From JBFELO01 sp041552055 (lineage in GTDB: Bacteria; Acidobacteriota; Thermoanaerobaculia; Thermoanaerobaculales; Sulfomarinibacteraceae): DNA of 17,993 bases. Each line of letters begins with the position of its first letter. Position 1 is the first letter of the stretch. The translations under genes and the position numbers were made by a program. Positions 7,202-15,544 of this stretch are shown here, piece after piece. The notes beneath the pieces are model-generated. The model made no database searches. It saw only the letters and a list, made by a program, of their open reading frames with translations, and had not been told where the DNA came from. The stretch covers positions 1-17,993 of the forward strand of contig JBFELO010000094.1 in NCBI GenBank assembly GCA_041552055.1. Reading direction: 5' to 3'.

Positions 7202-7326
7202 GGGCTTGAGGGCTTGACCGCCCGGCCCTCGTGCACGAGCGACGGGCTGGGCTCGAGGCCTTGGGGGATTCTCGCAACGCGCGTGTCCCGCCGTGCCCAC
7301 AAGCCCCCAGGCCCGCAAGCCCTGGG
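7202..7326. repeat. GGGCTTG / CAAGCCC inverted repeats and GC hairpin
   Basis: The 213-bp gap after tesB holds GGGCTTG twice (7202-7208, 7210-7216) and its complement CAAGCCC twice (7300-7306, 7316-7322), so the two flanks can pair. A tighter hairpin, CCCAGG (7306-7311) with CCTGGG (7321-7326), sits in the right arm. There is no T tract. This could be a structured transcript end or a dispersed intergenic repeat; other copies would have to be sought outside the window. Confidence 0.35.
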
Positions 7327-7407
7327 CGGGTGGGTGGCGGCATGGGCTCATCTATACTTCCAGGACTTCGGGGATTGGTTTTCATAGATAACGTGGGTAG
7401 GTGCGCC

Positions 7408-7875
7408 ATGACCAGCAGCAACGATTCGGTCCCAGAACAGCTGACCCCACAGCAACGGTGGGCTCGATCCGAGGCGAACTGCTGCTTCGTGTGCGGACCG
7501 TCGAACCCGATCGGGCTCCACCTCGTGTTCCACCTCGACGACGACGTGTGCAGGGCCGAGTTCACTCCCGGTGAGCATCATGCCGGCTACCGTGGCGTGC
7601 TGCACGGCGGCATCCTGTACAGCGCGTTGGACGATGTGATGGCCAACGTGCTCTACCTGCGAGGACTTCAGGCGGTGACGGCGCGCTGCGAGATTCGGTA
7701 CCGGGGAGAACCCGTGAAGGTCGGGACAAGGATCCTGTTGGAGGGTCGACTGAGGAGGCGCAAGGGACCGCTCGCGATCATCGAGGGGAGGGCCCTGCGC
7801 TTTGCCGATGGCGAGCTGGTGGCCGAGTCCGAGGCGAGCTTCATAGTGACGGGCGACCTGCCCGACCTCGAGTGA
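7408..7875 (+). CDS. PaaI-type hotdog thioesterase
   Basis: A 155-aa single-hotdog protein of the PaaI/YigI thioesterase type. It has an N-terminal CCFVCGPSNPIGL motif (C25, C26, C29), common in one branch of the family. The active-site segment GVLHGGILYSALDDVMA (63-79) has H66-G-G and D75 on the central helix. It probably hydrolyses short, aromatic or otherwise modified acyl-CoA thioesters. ATG 7408 is chosen because family similarity begins shortly after it; a longer open frame reaches back to 7231 through the non-coding repeat region. The ribosome site (GGGTAGG) is modest. The gene precedes the MaoC gene by 17 bp, suggesting one transcript. Confidence 0.85.
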   Translation: MTSSNDSVPEQLTPQQRWARSEANCCFVCGPSNPIGLHLVFHLDDDVCRAEFTPGEHHAGYRGVLHGGILYSALDDVMANVLYLRGLQAVTARCEIRYRGEPVKVGTRILLEGRLRRRKGPLAIIEGRALRFADGELVAESEASFIVTGDLPDLE

Positions 7876-7892
7876 CGACAAGGAGGCGACTC

Positions 7893-8726
7893 ATGCCTGA
7901 TGTCGATCTGAGTGTCATCGGGAGACCAATGGGGCCGGTGGTGACGGAGTACACCTGGAAGGACGTCGTGCTGTACGCACTCAGCGTCGGTGCCACGCCG
8001 GACGAGCTGTCCCTCGTGTACGAGAGCGCCCCCGGTGGACTCAAGGTCCTGCCGAGTTTCGCCACGGTGGCCATTCTCGAGTTGGCCCTGGCCAACCTCG
8101 GCGATATTGACATCGCCCGGCTCCTCCACGGGCAACAGAAGGTTCGCGTGCACCGGCCGATCCCCCCTGCCGCCAGGATCTCCCACACCGGAAGGGTCAC
8201 CGGAATCCACGACAAGGGCCACAACGCGGTCTACGAGGTGCAGTTCGAGGCCGTGCTCGACGATGAAACTCCGGTGTATGACGCCGAGGTCGTCGTGCTC
8301 TACATGGGAGCGGGTGGGTTCGGCGGCGACCGTGGTCCCAAGGCCGAACGGGTGTCCCCGCCCGAGGGTGTCGTGCCCGACTTCACCATCACCGAACGTT
8401 TGGCGACGAACCAGGCCGCCCTCTACCGACTGAACGGCGATGCGAACCCGATCCACATCGATCCGGACGTGGCCCGGAGCGTGGGCCTCGACCGACCCAT
8501 CCTGCACGGTCTGTGCACCTATGGCTTCGCCACGCGGGCCGTTGTCAACGGTGCGATGGGTGGTGACCCCGACAGATTGAGGGAGTTCAGAGCGCGGTTC
8601 ACCGGCATCGTGTACCCCGGAGACTGGCTGACCACCGAGGGGTGGAAAGTTGACGGCTCATGGGTCGTGCAGTCGCGCACCGAGCGCGGGATCGTGCTCG
8701 GAGATGGGGTCGCCAGGGATGACTGA
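7893..8726 (+). CDS. MaoC-like enoyl-CoA hydratase 2 (double hotdog)
   Basis: A 277-aa protein with an N-terminal inactive-type hotdog (about 1-140) and a C-terminal MaoC hotdog (about 160-270). The hydratase-2 signature is intact: YRLNGDANPIHIDP, with D183 and H188 as the catalytic pair, followed by the LHGLCTYG helix. It should add water to trans-2-enoyl-CoA to give (R)-3-hydroxyacyl-CoA, as in the eukaryotic peroxisomal multifunctional enzyme and actinobacterial steroid or fatty-acid hydratases. ATG 7893 has AAGGAGG 6-7 nt upstream, better than the in-frame start at 7872 that overlaps the preceding gene. Flanked by a thioesterase and an acyl-CoA synthetase, it fits beta-oxidation of fatty or cyclic acids. 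Confidence 0.9.
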   Translation: MPDVDLSVIGRPMGPVVTEYTWKDVVLYALSVGATPDELSLVYESAPGGLKVLPSFATVAILELALANLGDIDIARLLHGQQKVRVHRPIPPAARISHTGRVTGIHDKGHNAVYEVQFEAVLDDETPVYDAEVVVLYMGAGGFGGDRGPKAERVSPPEGVVPDFTITERLATNQAALYRLNGDANPIHIDPDVARSVGLDRPILHGLCTYGFATRAVVNGAMGGDPDRLREFRARFTGIVYPGDWLTTEGWKVDGSWVVQSRTERGIVLGDGVARDD

Positions 8727-8744
8727 CACCTCTGAAGGAGGAGC

Positions 8745-8876
8745 GTGCCCACCGCCGTCACGTCGGCACGGCCCTCTGGTAAACTCCGTGCGAGCCGCAT
8801 ATCATGCCGAATTCGAGGGGGCGCTACAGGGCGCTGCACACGTGTGACAGGAGGAGGCTGCGATGGAGTTCACTGA
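8745..8876 (+). other. possible 43-codon small ORF with strong ribosome site
   Basis: In the 136-bp gap before the acyl-CoA synthetase, GTG 8745 follows AAGGAGGAG (8736-8743). The frame stays open for 43 codons and ends 11 bases inside the synthetase gene. The peptide is Arg/Gly/Cys-rich and matches nothing I recognise. It may be a leader peptide coupled to the downstream gene, or the ribosome-site-like sequence may be fortuitous. Confidence 0.2.
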
Positions 8877-10656
8877 TTTCCCCAACTTCCACGAGATGCT
8901 GCGGGCCACGGTCGATCGGACTCCGGGGACCGTCGCCTACCGAAGCATCCTCGAGAACGGCGAGATGGAGTCGGTCACGTGGTCGGATTTCTACGACCAG
9001 GTGAGGAGGGCGGCCAGGGCGCTGATCGCCCTCGGCATCGAGCGCGGCGACAAAGTCAACGTCCTCAGCTTTACCAACTACAAGTGGGTCTTGACCGACT
9101 TTGCCGTGATGGCCGTTGGAGGCTGCACGGTCGGGATCTACCAGACGCTGCTGCCCAAGGACTGTCGGTACATCGTCGACCACTCCGACGCCGTGCTCGT
9201 TTTTGCCGAGGACGAGGCCCAGGTCGCGAAGCTCAAGGAAATCCGACAGGAGATTCCCGATATCCGCAAGGTGATCCTGTTCAAGGGAGACCCCGGCGGA
9301 GACGACTGGGTGATCGGCTACGACGAGTTCCTGACGCTCGGCGACGACGTGCCGGACGAGACGCTCCAGCGGCGGATCGACGCCGTGACGCCGGAAGACC
9401 TCGCCGCGATCGTCTACACCTCGGGCACCACCGGCGTGCCCAAGGGCGCGGTGCTGACCCACGACAACCTCACCTTCACCGCGCAGTCGGTCAAGGCCAG
9501 CCTGGCGGTCGAGGGTGCGGACGAGACGCTGCTGTTCCTGCCGCTGGCCCACGTCTTCGCGCGACTCATCGTGTTCGGAGCGCTGGCCAGCGACATCACG
9601 CTGACCTTCGCTCGTGGGCTCGACACCATCGCCGAGGACATGAAGATCGCCCGACCGCACTGGTTCGCCAGTGTGCCTAGGGTGTACGAGAAGGTGCACA
9701 CCAAGATCATCAGCGGCGCGGAGGCCAAGGGCGGACTGGCGCTCAAGATCTTCCGTTGGGCGCTCGACGTCGGGCGCCAGGTGAGCGAGTGCAAGCTGAA
9801 CAAGCGACCGATCCCGGCGATCACTGCACTCAAGTACAACCTGGCCAACAAGCTGGTGTTCTCCAAGGTCCACGAGGCGCTCGGTGGTCGGGTGCGGTGG
9901 TGCATCAGCGGCGCGGCGCCGCTCAATCCGGACATCGCCAGGTTCTTCCACGCCGCCGGCATCTTGGTCCTCGAGGGGATCGGGATGACCGAGAACACCT
10001 CGTTCACCAACGTCAACCGGGTGGACAACTACCGCTTCGGCTGGGTCGGACCGACCGGCCCGGGGATCGCGCAGAAGACCGACGAGCACGGCGAGATCAT
10101 GTACCGCGGTCGCAACGTCATGAAGGAGTACTACAAGATGCCCGCCGAGACGGCGGAGACGATCACCGAGGACGGCTGGCAGTACACCGGTGACCTCGGT
10201 GAGATCGACGACGAGGGGTTCCTCAGGGTGACCGGACGCAAGAAGGATCTGATCATCACCGCCGGCGGCAAGAACGTCGCCCCGAGCGCGATCGAGGGCC
10301 TGGTGGCGACCTCGAAGTTCATCAACCAAGTGTGCGTCGTCGGCGATCGCCGCAAGTATCTGACGGGGCTGATCACGGTCGACGAGGAAAACGTCAGAGC
10401 CTACGCCCAGGAGCACGAAATCGCCGGTGCGGAGCTGTCCGATCTGGTGAAGAACCCCCAGATCCTGAATCTGATCGGGGGGGAAGTCGAGGACAAGAAC
10501 AAGCAACTCGCCTCGTTCGAGACCATCAAGAAGTTCAGGATCGTCGACGAGTTCACGATCGACAACGGGATGCTCACTCCCACCGTGAAGGTCAAGCGCA
10601 ACGTCGCCGTCGAGCGGTACAAGAACCTGATCGAGGAAATGTACGTCGAGGCCTAA
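8863..10656 (+). CDS. long-chain fatty acyl-CoA synthetase (AMP-forming, FadD15/FACL type)
   Basis: A 597-aa ANL-superfamily enzyme that activates fatty acids to acyl-CoA with ATP. Motifs in order: the phosphate loop YTSGTTGVPKG (185-195), LPLAHVFAR (226-234), the GMTENT adenine motif (374-379), YTGDLGEID (441-449), GRKKDLIITAGGKNV (458-472), and the C-terminal TPTVKVKR segment that carries the adenylation lysine region. The length and the RPHWFASVPRVYEKV helix match bacterial long-chain synthetases of the FadD15 type rather than short-chain ones. ATG 8863 is preceded by AGGAGGAGG at about 7 nt. It is one of the few genes here ending in TAA. With TesB, PaaI-like and MaoC genes upstream it forms a fatty-acid handling group. 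Confidence 0.93.
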   Translation: MEFTDFPNFHEMLRATVDRTPGTVAYRSILENGEMESVTWSDFYDQVRRAARALIALGIERGDKVNVLSFTNYKWVLTDFAVMAVGGCTVGIYQTLLPKDCRYIVDHSDAVLVFAEDEAQVAKLKEIRQEIPDIRKVILFKGDPGGDDWVIGYDEFLTLGDDVPDETLQRRIDAVTPEDLAAIVYTSGTTGVPKGAVLTHDNLTFTAQSVKASLAVEGADETLLFLPLAHVFARLIVFGALASDITLTFARGLDTIAEDMKIARPHWFASVPRVYEKVHTKIISGAEAKGGLALKIFRWALDVGRQVSECKLNKRPIPAITALKYNLANKLVFSKVHEALGGRVRWCISGAAPLNPDIARFFHAAGILVLEGIGMTENTSFTNVNRVDNYRFGWVGPTGPGIAQKTDEHGEIMYRGRNVMKEYYKMPAETAETITEDGWQYTGDLGEIDDEGFLRVTGRKKDLIITAGGKNVAPSAIEGLVATSKFINQVCVVGDRRKYLTGLITVDEENVRAYAQEHEIAGAELSDLVKNPQILNLIGGEVEDKNKQLASFETIKKFRIVDEFTIDNGMLTPTVKVKRNVAVERYKNLIEEMYVEA

Positions 10657-10792
10657 CTCGAACCCTGTCCGATTATGTGACTCACGGGGAGCACACGCGT
10701 CCGCGTCCGTGCCCGATCGGCTGTCGGTGAGCACGTGGTATTTCGGATACGGAGACAGAGACGGATGCGGGGCGGGTGACTGCTATTTCTCG

Positions 10793-10827
10793 TGTATCCT
10801 TCAGCTCACAGCCAATTGAGGGATACA
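10793..10827. repeat. TGTATCC / GGATACA inverted repeat before the kinase gene
   Basis: TGTATCC (10793-10799) and GGATACA (10821-10827) are perfect 7-bp arms separated by 21 nt, ending seven bases before ATG 10834. It could be an operator or a leader hairpin covering the ribosome site (AGGG at 10827-10830). The remainder of the 177-bp gap shows no gene. Confidence 0.3.
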
Positions 10828-10833
10828 GGGACC

Positions 10834-11094
10834 ATGCCCCTCTCGGCCGGCGACCGACTCGGACGCCACGAGATCATCGCTCCCCTCGGTGCGGGTGGCA
10901 TGGGCGAGGTGTACCGGGCGCGGGACACCCAGTTCGACCGGGATGTCGCGGCCAAGGTCCTGCCCGAGGCCGTGTCACAACGTCCTGACCGTCTCGCCAG
11001 ATTCGAGCGCGAAGCCAAGGCCGTCGCCAACCTCTCCCACCCGAACATCCTGGACATCCACGATTTCGGACGTGACCGCGAGATCACCTACTAG
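10834..11094 (+). pseudogene. fragment 1: kinase N-lobe, ends at premature TAG
   Basis: An 86-codon fragment carrying the glycine-rich loop LGAGGMGEVYRA, the ATP-binding lysine in VAAKVLP, and the alpha-C glutamate in FEREAKA. It stops at the TAG after REITY, where the hinge of the kinase should continue. On its own it cannot fold as a kinase. Confidence 0.75.
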
Positions 11095-11521
<427 letters not shown>

Positions 11522-12772
11522 TTGACGGCGATCATCAAAGAGCAGCACGGCAAACTCACATCTGCCAGCGCCGGGCTGCAAACGATCGTCGACACCTGCC
11601 TGGCGAAGACTCCCGAGGATCGCTATCCGGACGCGGCCACACGTGCCGAGGCGCTGGCGAGACAGACTTCCGAGGTCCCCCGCGCCGGCAGGGGCTGGCG
11701 CTGGATCGCCCTCGCCGCGCTGCTGGCGGTTGCAGTCGGCCTGATCTGGATGTGGGCAGGACGTCCCCGGACCGACAAGCTTCACTGGGCGCTGGAAGAG
11801 GGCCTCCCCGAGCTCCAGCGGCTGGTCGACGAGGACCAGTATGGCGCCGCCTTCGAGCTCGCGAATCGGCTCGATCCGGTGATACCCGACACCCCCCTGC
11901 TGCGCGAGCCCTGGCCGAAGCTGTCGCAGGCCATCTCGGTGACCACGACCCCTGCGGGCGCAGACGCGTGGTTTCGCAGTCTGGCCACACCGGACGCCGA
12001 GTGGGCGCACCTCGGTCTGTCGCCGTTGGAGCGGGTGCCCGTCCCCAACCACGACTTCTGGCTGAGGCTCGAGAAGCCAAGTTGTCAGACCGTCGAGTCA
12101 CTGTTCCCAAGCTACCTGGACTGCGTCGGGCCAGGTCAGTTCGGTACGGAAGGCCACATCGTCGTGGAGCTCGACGCGGCCGGCTCCGCCCCACCCGACA
12201 TGGTGCGCGTCCAGGCCTCGACCACACCTGTCTACCTGTTCGGTTTCGACAGTACGCAGTACGCCGTGACGTCCTATCTGATCGACTTCCACGAGGTCAC
12301 GAATCGGCAGTTCCAGGCGTTCGTCGACGGTGGTGCGTACCGGAACCAGGACTTCAGGCGGCACGAGTTTCGTGACGACAGCCGTCACCTGCAGTGGCGC
12401 GACGCCATGGACCTTTTTCCGGACCGCACCGGCCGTCACGGTCCGTCGACCTGGGAGGTCGGGCGCTATGCCGAGGGCACCGCGGAGCATCCGGTCTCCG
12501 GCGTCAGCTGGTTCGAGGCCGCCGCCTCCTGCGAGTCCGTCGGCAGGCACCTCCCGACCGCCCTCCGCTGGACCGCCGCGACCGCGACCCACACTGCGGA
12601 GATGATCCTCCCGATCAGCAACATCGGCGGTCAAGGCCTGTTGCCGGTCGGCAGTCTCCCGCCGGGATTCTGCGGAACCTTCGACATGGCGGGCAACGTC
12701 AAAGAGTGGTGTTGGAACCGGACCGGCGGACGCCGCTACATCCTCGGGGGCGCCTGGAACGAAATGGCCTAG
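11522..12772 (+). pseudogene. fragment 3: kinase end, membrane helix, PEGA-like and FGE-sulfatase domains
   Basis: In the shifted frame, 416 codons follow. They comprise the end of the kinase (IVDTCLAKTPEDRYPDA), one membrane helix (about 60-79, WRWIALAALLAVAVGLIWMW), a PEGA-like segment (ISVTTTPAGADAWF, about 138-185), and an FGE-sulfatase domain from about 225. FGE hallmarks are YLIDFHEVTNRQFQAFV, PVSGVSWFEAAASCES, DMAGNVKEWCWN and LGGAWNE. The domain is cut short by TAG at 12770 before its last conserved strand. TTG 11522 is only a formal start. Confidence 0.75.
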
Positions 12773-12919
12773 ATGTTCTGTTGCGCCGACGCCCGCTCGC
12801 CGTTCGACCGCTTCGCCGGCAACGGCTTTCGATGAGCGGACTTTCTCGACGCGGATGACGAGGAGCTCGCGCCGCTGCTCGCGCCGGTCGGACTGCCAGC
12901 GCAGCCCGTTGACCTCGAG

Positions 12920-13759
12920 GTGGCATCCGACGAGGTCTTTCGATCGTACCGGGCGCTGTTCGAGTTCGACCCGGTGCCGCTCGAGGCGCGCGTCACCGAG
13001 GTGGAAGAGACCGCATCTTGGCGACGGGAGACGATCACCTTTCGCGCCGCCTACAACGATAACGAGGTCTCGGTCTACCTGTTTCTTTCCGTCGCCCACG
13101 AGCCGCCCCATCAGGCGGTGGTGTTCTTCCCCGGAGGACAGGCACGCCGCCAGGACTCACCAGAGCAGCTGCAGCTGCGGATGATCGACCTTCTGGTCAC
13201 GAGCGGTCGCGCGGTCATGTGCCCGATCTACTGGGGTACCGGTGAGCGGCGCAGCATGGGGTCGCCGGACCCTCGGGGAACGGATGAATCCATCCGCTCC
13301 CAGGTCCATGTCGACTACACGACCTTCTGGATCGGCGATCTCAACCGTTCCGTCGAATACCTCACGACGAGAGACGACATCCGAGCGGACCGGCTCGCAT
13401 TCTACGGTTTTAGCTGGGGTGCCGAAATCGCTCCCCTGGCGCTCGCCCTCGAGCCGCGCCTTGCAGTCGGCGTGCTCCTGGATGGCGGCCTCCCCCTGAT
13501 TCGGCCGCGGTCCGAGGTCCAGAACCAGCACTACGCGACCCGGGTCGAGTTCCCGGTTCTGATAATCAATTGGGCATACGACGCCGAGTTCTCGCTTGAG
13601 CTGAGGCAGCGGCCCCTGCTCGAGCTTCTGGCAATCGTTCCAGAGCACAAGAAGCACGTGACCTACCCGTGCGGTCACGTCGTGTTCGCGCGCTACCGCA
13701 ACCAGGCGATCGGCGAGATCCTGGAGTGGTTCGACACCTACCTCGGCCCGGTGGACTGA
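12920..13759 (+). CDS. fragment 4: alpha/beta hydrolase tail of the broken kinase-FGE gene, possibly translatable alone
   Basis: It lies in the same frame as fragment 3 beyond the TAG and TGA, so it is the C-terminal domain of the broken fusion. From GTG 12920 it reads 279 aa with the nucleophile elbow FYGFSWGAE (S165), a probable acid in the WAYD segment (D221) and H253 in CGH: a complete serine-hydrolase triad of the acetyl-esterase/dipeptidyl-peptidase-like type. No ribosome site precedes 12920 convincingly. It is best treated as part of the pseudogene, although an independent hydrolase cannot be excluded. Confidence 0.55.
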   Translation: MASDEVFRSYRALFEFDPVPLEARVTEVEETASWRRETITFRAAYNDNEVSVYLFLSVAHEPPHQAVVFFPGGQARRQDSPEQLQLRMIDLLVTSGRAVMCPIYWGTGERRSMGSPDPRGTDESIRSQVHVDYTTFWIGDLNRSVEYLTTRDDIRADRLAFYGFSWGAEIAPLALALEPRLAVGVLLDGGLPLIRPRSEVQNQHYATRVEFPVLIINWAYDAEFSLELRQRPLLELLAIVPEHKKHVTYPCGHVVFARYRNQAIGEILEWFDTYLGPVD

Positions 13760-13880
13760 CGCCACGACCGGAGCGCCGGTACGAACCGCTGGCATCCGGC
13801 CGCCGGCGGAGCTACATTCACAATTGAGATCAGTAACTTGAGAGAGAGGTTGTTTCTTTTGGCATGCGGAGGAGGTGGCC

Positions 13881-15185
13881 GTGGAACGTGAACTGCCGCG
13901 CGAGTTCGACACCATCGTCGTCGGGTCCGGGCCGGGCGGCGGCACAGTCGCCCGTGAGCTGAGCCGACGCGGGGAGCGCGTGCTCATCCTCGAGCGGGGG
14001 CCCAACCGCCCGATCTCGGGGACCGCGTCCCAGATGATTCGCGAGCTCATGATCCCCGGCAAGAGCCTGTTGATCACGCCCCGGCTGCTGGGCATGGTGC
14101 GCGGCCTCACGGCCGGCGGGAGCTCGGTGTTCTACTACGCCACGGCGTTCGAGCCGAACCACGAGATGCTCGGCCGACACGGCGTGGACATCACGGCCGA
14201 GGTCGAGGAGGTCAAATCCGAGGTGCCGTACGGCGAGCTCGACGACGAGCTCGTCGGTCCACTGGCCGCGAGGATCATGGAGAGCGCGCAGGACCTGGGC
14301 TACGACTGGAAGAAGCTGCCGAAGTTCGTGTTCCAGGAGCACTGCCGGCCGGACTGCGACAAGTGCACCCTGGGTTGCCCGTACGGCGCCAAGTGGTCCG
14401 CTCGATTCTTCGTCGAGGAGGCGGTCGATGACGGTGCCGTGTTCCTCGACCGCGCAAGCGTCGACCGCGTCGACATCGAGAACGGCGAAGCCACCGGCGT
14501 CGAGGCGATCACGAGAGACGGACGCCAGAGGTTCCGGGCATCGAGGGTGGTGCTGTCGGCCGGCGGCATCGGTACGCCGGTCATCCTCCGGGCCAGCGGG
14601 ATCACGGCGGCCGGGCACGATTTCTTCTACGACCCGCTCGTGATCGTCATGGGTGTCGTGGACGATGTGCGGGGCGGCCGCGAGTTCCCGATGGCGACCG
14701 GGATCCACATGGAGGAGGACGGCTACGTCATGACGGATCTGGCGTGGCCGAGGTGGATCTACCAGCTCTTCGCCGCCGAGGTGTTCCGCATCGACAGGCT
14801 GTTCTCGCACTCCCGCACCCTGCCGATCATGGTGAAGATCCGCGACTCGCTGTCGGGCCGGCTCACCAGGCGCGGCGGTGTTCGCAAGGACCTCACTGAA
14901 GATGACAAGGCCAAGGTCCGCTCGGGCTTCGAGCGGGCGAAGGAAATTCTCGAGCACGCCGGGGCCAAGGGGGTGTTCAAGACGTGGCACCTGGCTTCGC
15001 ACCCCGGAGGTACCGCCAAGATCGGCGAAGTGGTCGACACCGACCTCAAGACCGAGATCGACAACCTGTACGTCTGCGACTGCTCGGTGATTCCCGAGGA
15101 GTGGGGCCTGCCTCCGACACTGACGCTCCTGGGGCTGGGGAAGAGGCTGGGGAAGCATCTTTCTGGCGACGCGATGGTGGCGTGA
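13881..15185 (+). CDS. GMC-like FAD-dependent oxidoreductase with four-Cys motif
   Basis: A 434-aa flavoprotein. The N-terminal FAD-binding motif is VVGSGPGGG (13-21), with the ribose-binding acid E38 in LILERG, and LTAGGSSVFYYA (76-87) resembles the GMC signature loop. A Cys cluster, C155-x3-C159-x2-C162-x3-C166-Pro, could hold an iron-sulfur cluster, as some membrane glucose dehydrogenase flavoproteins do. The C-terminal part has SHPGGTAKIG and YVCDCSVIPEE, then PPTLTLLGLGKRL in place of the usual NPTLT. It probably oxidises an alcohol or cyclic hydroxyl compound; the substrate is unknown. GTG 13881 is preferred since GGAGGAGG (13868-13875) sits 5 nt upstream; GTG 13875 overlaps the ribosome site. 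It lies upstream of a decarboxylase-family gene and acyl-CoA dehydrogenase genes. Confidence 0.85.
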   Translation: MERELPREFDTIVVGSGPGGGTVARELSRRGERVLILERGPNRPISGTASQMIRELMIPGKSLLITPRLLGMVRGLTAGGSSVFYYATAFEPNHEMLGRHGVDITAEVEEVKSEVPYGELDDELVGPLAARIMESAQDLGYDWKKLPKFVFQEHCRPDCDKCTLGCPYGAKWSARFFVEEAVDDGAVFLDRASVDRVDIENGEATGVEAITRDGRQRFRASRVVLSAGGIGTPVILRASGITAAGHDFFYDPLVIVMGVVDDVRGGREFPMATGIHMEEDGYVMTDLAWPRWIYQLFAAEVFRIDRLFSHSRTLPIMVKIRDSLSGRLTRRGGVRKDLTEDDKAKVRSGFERAKEILEHAGAKGVFKTWHLASHPGGTAKIGEVVDTDLKTEIDNLYVCDCSVIPEEWGLPPTLTLLGLGKRLGKHLSGDAMVA

Positions 15186-15223
15186 GGGTTACGCTTCGTT
15201 GGGTTTCGATACCTGAGAGAGTA

Positions 15224-15251
15224 ATCGGGATCGGCATCGGAATCGGTATCG
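15224..15251 (+). repeat. ATCGGN hexanucleotide array (array 1)
   Basis: Four and a half units of ATCGGN in direct orientation; the sixth base varies in the order G, C, A, T. A 25-of-28 complementary copy lies at 15403-15430, so the two arrays can form a long stem enclosing about 150 nt. Confidence 0.85.
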
Positions 15252-15310
15252 AAAAGGTCGCCCCGATCGAGCGTGCCGCAGCCGAGCTCAAACACGGATC
15301 GTAATCTCGT

Positions 15311-15340
15311 GAATCGGAATCGCAATCGCGGTCGGAATCG
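15311..15340 (+). repeat. NAATCG-type hexanucleotide array (array 2)
   Basis: Five degenerate units: GAATCG, GAATCG, CAATCG, CGGTCG, GAATCG. It shares the ATCG core and 6-bp period with the flanking arrays and is in the same orientation as array 1. Confidence 0.7.
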
Positions 15341-15396
15341 AGTTGGCAGTGTCCATCAATGTTGTGCGTTCGATTTTCGATGGCGACCCCGATTGT

Positions 15397-15432
15397 CGAC
15401 GCCGATACCGATGCCGATACCGATTCCGATGA
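15397..15432 (-). repeat. CGATNC hexanucleotide array, inverse of array 1 (array 3)
   Basis: Six units: CGACGC, CGATAC, CGATGC, CGATAC, CGATTC, CGATGA. It is the reverse complement of the ATCGGN pattern, so it faces array 1 as an inverted repeat. Confidence 0.85.
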
Positions 15433-15544
15433 CGGGTGGCGCCGCGAATCGGGTATTCAGGGACAACCTCCCGCCGTGGTTGGATGCGGGCGGGTGGGAT
15501 AGACTGAAGCCGCCCACATCGTCCAAAGAGAGGAGCCGAGGCCC

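Larger units (their letters stand above)
15186..15544. other. 359-bp intergenic region without a gene
   Basis: Between the GMC-like oxidoreductase and the decarboxylase-family gene no convincing ORF is present; the frames that stay open translate hexamer repeats. It holds three simple-repeat arrays (listed separately), a possible -10 TAGACT at 15500-15505 without a good -35, and the ribosome site AGAGGAG near 15528-15534 for the next gene. Confidence 0.7.

Noticed and set aside
8824..10734. 636-codon open frame on the minus strand
   Set aside because: It is the complement of the acyl-CoA synthetase, with low-complexity Asp/Val/Leu/His-rich composition and no domain; a GC-rich third-position shadow.
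12833..12835. TGA at a conserved Cys position as a selenocysteine codon
   Set aside because: No bSECIS-like hairpin was recognised directly after it, and two TAGs plus a frameshift in the same gene point to decay or sequence error.
13830..15158. 442-codon open frame on the minus strand
   Set aside because: Antisense shadow of the GMC-like oxidoreductase, whose FAD and Cys motifs are clear on the + strand.
15224..15432. CRISPR array
   Set aside because: The repeat unit is six bases with no spacers and the arrays are inverted to each other.
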